Assembly (NCBI GenBank): GCA_944472155.2 | Contig: OX235272.1 | Coordinates: 10,896,354-10,960,353, forward strand | Length of the DNA: 64,000 nt | Direction: 5' to 3' | Source: Trichobilharzia szidati | Taxonomy: Eukaryota; Platyhelminthes; Trematoda; Strigeidida; Schistosomatidae | In this document: positions 57,765 through 64,000 of the stretch, piece by piece | How positions within the stretch are numbered: position 1 is the first letter of the stretch | Layout of the letters: every line of letters begins with the position of its first letter | The notes under the pieces: generated by a model | Told to the model about the DNA's origin: nothing | Seen by the model: only the letters and a program-made list of their open reading frames with translations | Databases searched by the model: none | Made by a program: the position numbers and the translations under genes

Positions 57765-59455
57765 TATTATTATTATTGTTCCCTTGGGTTCCTAGTGGAA
57801 CATAGGGCTTCAACTGCACGCCTCTACTTGCTTCTGTCTTCTGCTGTATTTTTCACCTGCATCCATGTTAATCCATACTGTTTCAGTTCTTCTTCACACG
57901 ATCTCCTCAATGTCACCCTTTCACTGACGTCCCACTCGCCGCTTCCCTTTCGGATTCCACTCGAGCGTTGGCCTGACGCGCGATGTCACCCAGCGGCCTC
58001 CTCAGCGAGTGTCCAATCCATCTCCACTTTCTCCTGCATATTTGTTGAGCGATTGGTTCTTGTTTTGTTTCTTCCCATAGCTTCTTGTTTGTGATTCTTT
58101 CCAGCCATCTAATCTTCAGTATAGATGGAAGACAGCTATTGATAAAGGTGTGCAACAGGCTGTTGGAAATATTTATGGTGATCCACCAAGTTTCTGATCC
58201 ATCCGTATAGAAAAGCTGACAGTCTTGACGTTTGTATTGAAAATCCGAATTTTGTTGTTGATGCTGGGTTGAGTGACGAAGATTTCCAGATTGGTTTCAG
58301 GTTGATGAATGTGTTTCTCGCCTTCCCGATTCTCGATTTGACATCCTCGTCCGTTCCACCTGCCTGTAGTTGAGACAATGCTCCCTAGGTTAGTGAAAGA
58401 AGTAACCTCTTTCAAATCCCTCCCGTTGATGGTGATTGGCACTGGATGTTGCTGCTGTTGTTGTTGTTGTTGGTTGGTTATTTTCATGACCTCCGTCTTG
58501 TTTATGTTCACCCGGAGTCCTGTCTTTGCTGCTTCTTCGACCAGTTTGTCGGTTTTTGCTTGTAAGTCTTCGATTTTGTGCGACATCAAACATAAATCAT
58601 CTGCGAAATCCAGGACTTCTAGGTTCTTCACGTCGGTCCAGGATATCCCTGTCTCCTCGTTTCCCACTGTCTGACGCATAATCCAGTCCAGTCCACCACA
58701 ATTAGGAATATCATTGGTGGTAATAGGCTAGCACCCTTGTCTGACTCCTGTGTTTACTCCAAACGCCTCGCTGAGTTTTCCGTTGTGGATCACTTGACAT
58801 GTGCCGTTGTCGTACAGCTGTTGAATAAGGTTGATGAATACTTGGGTTATGCCGTAGTACTCGAGTAGTTTCCAAATTGCTTCGAGGTCAACGCTGTCGA
58901 AGGCCTTCTCCAAGTCTCTGAAGGAAGTTGAGGTAGAGATTTGATTTCCATTCCATGCTTTGTTTGATGATGATGCGTAGAGTTGCAATTTGGTCAGAAT
59001 ATGATTTGCCTTTCCTGAATCCAGCTTGTTCTGGTCGGAATTCTGCATCCAGTGCGTCCTTTATTCTCTCCAGGATGATGCGACTCAGGATTTTACTTGG
59101 CGTCGACAGGAGCATGATTCCTCGCCAGTTCTTGCAGAGTCCTAAGTCTCCTTTCTTCGATAGTTTCACGAGGTAACCTTTCTTCCAGTCAGTAGGCACC
59201 TTTCCCTCTCTCCAGATCTTATGCAATAATGGAGTCAGCATATCTGATGTCGTTTCTGGGTCCGCTTTCAGTGTTTCAGGGGGTATTCCATCTGGTCCAG
59301 CTGCTTTTCCAGCTTTCAGAAGCTTGATTGCATTCAAGACTTCAGCTTTCGTTGGAGGATTGGTGTCAACTTGTAGTTGTGTACGTGCTGCTGTTGGTAT
59401 TTCTGGACGGGTTGTAGGTGGTGGTCGGTTCAAGAGTCCTTTGAAGTGGTCTATT
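57765..59455 (-). mobile_element. LINE-A, RT to 3' end
   Basis: On the minus strand, 59433 to 58888 is open: TTRPEIPTAARTQLQVDTNP, LLKAGKAAGPDGIPPETLKA, KNWRGIMLLSTPSKILSRII, RPEQAGFRKGKSYSDQIATL. After a frameshift come FRDLEKAFDSVDLEAIWKLL and GVNTGVRQGC, then VLDFADDLCLMSHKIEDLQA (58600s) and RRKWRWIGHSLRRPLGDIAR. The 3' end is GCCCTATGTTCCACTAGGAA, CCCAAGGGAACAATAATAATA. Close to LINE-A at 33085 but interrupted. Confidence 0.85.
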
Positions 59456-59679
59456 ATTGGTTATTAGTTGTTCTTAAAGATTTGCCTATGATTTTATTCA
59501 CTTGTATTGATATGGATCCGCTCGTTGATCCAATATCTGAACTAGAAGTAGCTCAAGAGGAGCAAATAAATTATTAAACATACATTAAAGTGACTTTAAG
59601 TAACAATTTGTCCTTCACACATCTACTGGTTATTTGTCAACTGTCGAAAAATATCAGCAGTTAGAATTGATTTGGCTTT

Positions 59680-59740
59680 TTGAGGTACGCTGCTGATGAG
59701 CCCACACCTCAAAAGAGCGAAATAGGCAGTCCGGTGTTAA
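59680..59740 (+). ncRNA. Hammerhead-like motif of unassigned repeat
   Basis: GTACGCTG then CTGATGA (about 59691), GAGCGAAAT and GGCAGTCC, then GGTGTTA, which can pair with TACGCTG using two wobbles. Stem II has only a GC/GC base. No family assigned; it precedes a SINE-B. Confidence 0.35.
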
Positions 59741-59813
59741 GATCACCTCAGTCTGCTTGGCAAGCACTACTGGTTGATATGGGTGATATAAAACTACTCA
59801 TCCCAGTCAATCA

Positions 59814-60005
59814 GTGCGTCGGTGGCACAGTGGTTAGGACTCTCGCCGACCATGCACATGGTCCGGGGTTCGATCCCCTGCCGACGCACATCCGATATCT
59901 ATGGTCGGCCTGCAAAATTTGGGCTACCGATATCCATGCTGAAAATTCCATACTTGTACTGAAAATACGGTGTGGAATCAAGCTGTAATCAAAAAAATAA
60001 ATAAA
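59814..60005 (+). repeat. SINE-B copy with tRNA-like head
   Basis: The first about 73 bases could fold like a tRNA: acceptor strands GCGTCGG (59816-59822) and CCGACGC (59881-59887) pair perfectly, and GGGG-TTCGATC-CCC forms a T arm. An A-box-like GGCACAGTGGTTAGGAC is present. The middle GACCATG-CA-CATGGTC hairpin has no proper anticodon loop, so this is a SINE head, not a tRNA gene. The body shares CCGATATC motifs with 28622 and ends in (AAATA)n. Confidence 0.75.
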
Positions 60006-60829
60006 ATAAATATAGTTCTATGCGAATCAATAGCTCAGCCGGGTCTTTTAATTTGTTAATCAATTAAGGATAAGCAACATGAAGAAAAGGTTAAACATTT
60101 GGTCATCAAGACTATTAATTCGAATATAATTCTTCGATGCTTTCATAAATAAAATTATCCAGGAATAGTTTGTTACAGCCAAAGTCCTCAGGAAAAACAG
60201 AAATTTCTTTCGGTGAAGAATTCACACCGAAGTTAGCGCTAAAGATTCCATCAAAGAGTATTTGATTTAAAACACCCAATGATACAGTATTACTTATCGT
60301 CGAAACTTTGAGCATAATTTATTGCTCATAATCACATCGAGACACTTGCATAACTTTCAAACTGTCTAAGGCGTCTACTGTTTTATGACATAAATAGGGG
60401 ATATCTGAAACCCTACATAAGAATCTCAATAAAAAAGCGATTACAGTGACATTTAGACTTAAAAACTGACTCAAAGACAAGCTCTATAGACTAAACGACA
60501 CTAGCCAATTATAAAAAATAATTTGATTTTCAAAATACTTTTCAATGACTGTGAGCGAAGTCTACTACCTGATTAAAACAAGTAGATCGGGGTCAGTTAG
60601 GTTACCCGAACATTGGAATATAGCTAAGTGTACAAAGATTAACTCTACATATTGACCAGCATAAAGGTGTTCAGGAAATGCAGTGTACGAAGTAACACCC
60701 ACTCACATAATCACGTGGGACAGTGCTTCAGTTCTGAAAAGTAATAAAAGTGTTTACAGAGGGAGAGATTGATCAATGAACCTACACCTAACACGTGTAA
60801 TAGGAATGACACAAAACCGATAAAACATA
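60006..60829. other. Spacer with a PLE-like end
   Basis: Contains the 66-codon frame listed separately. 60765-60820 (GGGAGAGATTGATCAATGAA, CACGTGTAATAGGAATGACA) matches PLE 3' sequence at 19580 and 34560. Confidence 0.4.
60115..60315 (-). other. Unassigned 66-codon open frame
   Basis: The peptide contains SANFGVNSSPKEISVFPEDF and GCNKLFLDNFIYESIEELYS, with no low complexity and no likeness to the repeats here. A stop lies two codons before the Met, and no convincing acceptor is seen. It could be a small exon of the minus-strand gene at the right edge or chance. Confidence 0.2.
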
Positions 60830-61675
60830 GGGCTTCAACAGCACACTCCTTTGCAGTCCCTTTTAACTGGCCTCAAGATTAACTGTAAGCTTTCATCTTT
60901 TCCTAAAATGATCTCTCCTATGTCAGCTTCTCAGCGACGCCTAACTCTCCGTTTCCTATTCGGTTTTCACTGAAAGCTTCATCTTGCAAGTGATGTCACC
61001 CAGCGGTATCCTCAGTATGTGTCTTATCCAATACCATTTTCTCCTGCATATGTGTCGTGCAATAGACACTTGTTTGGCTCGTTCCCATACTTCCTTGTTA
61101 CTGATTCTTTCTTGCTGGTCATTCCATATTTAATATGGAACCAGCGAAGAGAGAAGCTGTTGATATAACTCTGCAATCTTTTCGAAGTGCTTTTCGTGCC
61201 ACACGTGTTACGTTTCTGACGGACTAGCTTAATATATATGTGTTGAAAATCCAGATTTCGTTCTTTGTGTTGAGTTAGTGCAGGAGATTTCCAAACTGAT
61301 TTCAGAGTGATGAAGGTCTGTCTAGCCTCTCTGATCCTTACTCGCTTCGACATCCTCAGGTAGTTGAGACAATGCTTTTTAGCTGAGTGGAAGAAATGAT
61401 CTCTTTCAAATTTATTTTGTTGCTGGTGATTGGTGCTTGTTGCTGTTGGTTGGTTAGTTGGTTATCTTCATCGCCTCCGTCTTCTCTCTGTTCGCTTGAA
61501 GTCCTGTCGTCTGTGCCCGTTTCCTCAGCTAGTTTGTTGGTTTTCATCTACAATCATTTTAGTCAGTTTAGCATTAGACATAAATCATCCACCGCAAAAT
61601 CCAGATCTTGAAGAGTGTTCTCATCGGTAGTCCAGCGTATTCCTGTGTTCTCACTCATTTCTAATCATATTTCTT
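60830..61675 (-). mobile_element. LINE-A 3' fragment, old
   Basis: Minus strand: RVRIREARQTFITLKSVWKS, WFHIKYGMTSK and the VNINKTEVMK-like region. Begins at its 3' end in AAACATAGGGCTTCAACAG. Heavily mutated. Confidence 0.6.
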
Positions 61676-61684
61676 CGCTCTTTT

Positions 61685-62760
61685 TCGTGAAACTAATTAT
61701 CAAATATTGGTTTTTGTAGGGATTTCTGCTGAACAGTCCTAAAACTAAAGCAAAACAAGAACAACAGTGGTTTGTGCAGAATAATATGGTACCATCATTT
61801 ATTTCGTAGGCTTCTCATCTGCTTACAGCCTAAATAAATTATAAGGTTTGCGTACAGAAAGGTTTTAACATACTTGCAAAATTTTACATGTTGTCAGTTG
61901 ACAAAATGTTCCACAATTAGTAAAAAGTGTTCAGAAAATTGTGCTTATATAGTTTTTACACAGGCAGTTCAAGTTTAAACAAAATAGATGTATGCATACA
62001 ATGGTAAAAGAGTTACGTAATAAAGACGAAATATGAGTTAGATGCAGAGTGACTAATAAATTAGGTAACAATGTACTGAGTTCAACTCAAATCATAGAAA
62101 CAAGACACAAGTAAAATTACAGAATATAAAAGGGGGTGAGGTTAAAGACAAAGATTACGTAATCAGATGAGAGAATAAAGACATTCAGTTACCAGGGCAA
62201 AGAGAGATTAATAACTGCTTCTTTCTGAACACATAAATCTGGTTTCAAGCGTTTGATAGAGATTGCTTCGGCAAACTTGGGGAGAATGGAACTCCTTTGT
62301 CTATTGATAATTTTAAAGGATTTCTCGATTTCTACCTCATGACCCGTGTCGAGAAGATGTCTAGTAATAGCGCTGCTATAATAGTTTGTTCCCTTGAGAC
62401 GTAGGCTTTTTGGCACATGTTCAGAAAATCGGAGGTGTGCCCTTCTTTCTGTTCTCCCAGTGTAACTGCTCCCGCAGATACACGTAAATTTGTATACACA
62501 GTTGGAATTAACATGAGAAGGGAATCTATCGACTTTTGACTGCACAAAAGAGCATGTTGTTCGATGGACGGGAACCAACTTAGCTGCAGGACGGTACCAT
62601 ATTATTCTGCACAAACCACTGTTGTTCTTGCTTTATTCAAATTCATCAAGGGGAATAAATGCATGAAGTAAAGCAAAACAGCTGTCCAGTACTCCATATT
62701 GGGTTTTCCAATGGTTCTCTAACTGATGTCAGCTCATGATGAAATCTTCCAGCATTAATT
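61685..62760 (+). repeat. Retrozyme-like fragment broken inside its ribozyme by a PLE
   Basis: If 61758-62668 is removed, the flanks read CTGAACAGTCC, then AAAACTAAAGCAAAAC, then AGCTGTCCAGTACTCC, which is the ribozyme region of this family. The tail follows to 62760. The break lies within a 12-bp direct repeat (61746-61757 and 62669-62680). Confidence 0.65.
61758..62668 (-). mobile_element. PLE GIY-YIG copy, 12-bp TSD, inside a retrozyme
   Basis: From 62614 on the minus strand: AAKLVPVHRTTCSFVQSKVD, SNCVYKFTCICGSSYTGRTE, RRAHLRFSEHVPKSLRLKGT, AITRHLLDTGHEVEIEKSFK, FAEAISIKRLKPDLCVQKEA. This is an open 141-codon GIY-YIG domain; the core YIGR reads YTGR. TAAAGCAAAACA flanks it at 61746-61757 and 62669-62680. 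Its ends (GAACAACAGTGGTTTGTGC and complement) are inverted. Confidence 0.85.
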
Positions 62761-63284
62761 ATCGCTTATATATTCTTGTGAGGAAGGAGTTAGACTGGAG
62801 ATAATTAATAACTATGTAACTACAGTGTGCCAAAATTATCATTTCACAACGATTTCTGTATACTGTTAACCAACAAAATGTACATTAATTCAACTGTCTC
62901 TATAACTCATGTAAAAGTAATCTCTCTTATATAAGGATTATTATCACCAATAAGTGTCAAAAACGTGTCTACTCAATAAGGTCATGAACAGAAGAAAAAA
63001 CATTTTTTCTTTTTGATGTTGTTTTGAGCAGGGTTTACTTCAAACGTTTTAAAGGCTAAATAAACACTATATGACATGTTATCACGATCATTGTTATCAC
63101 TATTACTGATAATACTACCACTTGTAACCTTGACCCCATTCACAGAAACAATTATTGATGAAATGGTAATATTTCCCAGAAATAACCTATAGATAAGCAA
63201 CTTCGAGTAGTTTAGTTGACAAACGTTTTCTACTAATTATTTAATCCTCAAGTATTTGTTTTTTTTGTAGGAATTTTATTTTAT
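62761..63284. other. No gene recognised
   Basis: AT-rich; a 72-codon minus frame (63200-62982) has no recognisable motif. Confidence 0.35.
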
Positions 63285-63760
63285 TGGTCGGAGGGGATTT
63301 CATCATGAGCTGACATCAGTTAGAGAACCAATGGAAAATCAGTGTTTGAAAATTCATCTGATGCTCACTGGCGACTGGCCTTATTCAGGTAGGCAGTTAC
63401 CTGGCGTTCTAGTAGGAAATTGCGACCAGTAGGTTGCAGCAGGTTGAAGATGAGGCAGTAATTGCAAAGTGGTTACGCTATGTCAATAATTGGCTGGTAG
63501 AAGTTGGAATTCATGGGTTGGCCATTAGATCAGGTCATGTTTCAGTGGCTGAATGGTCTATGAGCTCACCTTGTAACCAGAAGGTCGTGGGTTCGATACC
63601 CGGCCACAAACACATTCCTAAATCTCGTCAAGCTGGTAGTAACCCCTGTAGAGTGGGAAGGTTGGGCATAAGGCTAGCAAACCCACCCCGTAAAAATAAA
63701 CACCACTGCTACCAAAACTTCAAGCATTTAGCTTGTCGGCCTATGTTTCACTTGAAACGT
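63285..63760 (+). repeat. Chimera: retrozyme-like 5' part joined to SINE-A 3' part
   Basis: An inverted tail fragment (63290-63350) comes first, then retrozyme head and body, then its A-box region (GTGGCTGAATGGTCTATGAG) to a B box GGGTTCGAT near 63590. From there the sequence is SINE-A body: CTCGTCAAGCTGGTAGTAA, GGGAAGGTTGGGC, CGTAAAAATAAACACCACTG and CTATGTTTCACT. The join falls on the B box both families share. Confidence 0.65.
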
Positions 63761-63872
63761 TTTGCCGCTAAACCACCAACGCCTTGTAAGGGGTATAAGA
63801 AGAAGAAAAGACAAGCAACAAATGCAACAATTTTATCAAACATTAGAACAATCAAACAAGTTTCGCACTTAC

Positions 63873-64000
63873 ACGAGTAAAATTTATTGGCTGTACAAAT
63901 GTATCACCTAGCTGTTCTTTAGTTGATATGCGTAAAGAACCGGAGAATATAGATCCTTGTACTGGAGCTGTCTTCATGCTGTTTCTGCTATTCATTAGAT
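63873..64000 (-). CDS. Partial exon of an unidentified minus-strand gene
   Basis: Read on the minus strand from the window edge, the frame is open and contains MNSRNSMKTAPVQGSIFSGS followed by LRISTKEQLGDTFVQPINFT and Arg. A clean donor cgt|gtaagtgcg follows at 63873/63872 in phase 0. The sequence does not resemble any repeat family in the window, and the residue mix looks like real protein. Beyond the donor the frame soon stops. I do not recognise the product. The Met may be a start codon, but the frame is still open (Leu before it) at the edge. Confidence 0.4.

Noticed and set aside
59816..59888. Possible functional tRNA gene
   Set aside because: The acceptor and T arms fit but there is no anticodon loop, and nearly the same sequence recurs as the head of dispersed SINEs.

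Overview
This window is AT-rich, intron- and repeat-dominated invertebrate DNA, and every recognisable repeat points to a blood fluke (Schistosoma or a close schistosomatid). The evidence is hammerhead-ribozyme SINE-like repeats including Smalpha-like copies, many fragments of Penelope-like elements (PLEs) with GIY-YIG domains, RTE-like LINE fragments, solo LTRs and a decayed Merlin DNA transposon. Species is not resolved.

The only host gene I can assign is the 3' half of a glycogenin gene on the + strand. Three exons are visible: 11126-11473 (end of the glycosyltransferase domain), 16341-18449 (a 703-codon Asn/His/Gln-rich exon) and 22996-23223 (the glycogen-synthase-binding C-terminus and stop). 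All junctions are phase 0, so the middle exon could be skipped without a frame change. Upstream exons with the catalytic DxD region were not found and probably lie left of the window. At the right edge, 63873-64000 looks like an exon of an unidentified minus-strand gene.

Everything else is a nested mosaic of mobile DNA. (1) A retrozyme-like family has a unit of about 402 bp carrying a tRNA-like A/B-box segment and a type I hammerhead fold. It repeatedly occurs head-to-tail (1-600, 8150-9545, 25915-26325, 46325-46790) and once as an inverted pair inside an LTR. (2) SINE-A has a tRNA-like head and a 3' tail shared with LINE-A. (3) SINE-B is tRNA-like with an intact acceptor stem. (4) SINE-C is a third tRNA-like family. 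(5) LINE-A and LINE-B are RTE-like and mostly 5'-truncated. (6) PLEs often sit between inverted flanks, some with hammerhead-like motifs. (7) Solo LTRs run about 350-370 bp. (8) There is one Merlin fossil.

Several insertions have clear target-site duplications (7 to 14 bp), so the nesting order can be read: retrozyme inside LTR, LINE-B and SINE-A inside a retrozyme, LINE-A inside a PLE, and a PLE inside a retrozyme ribozyme. Boundaries of diverged repeats are approximate, and family names rest on motif recognition, not on database search.
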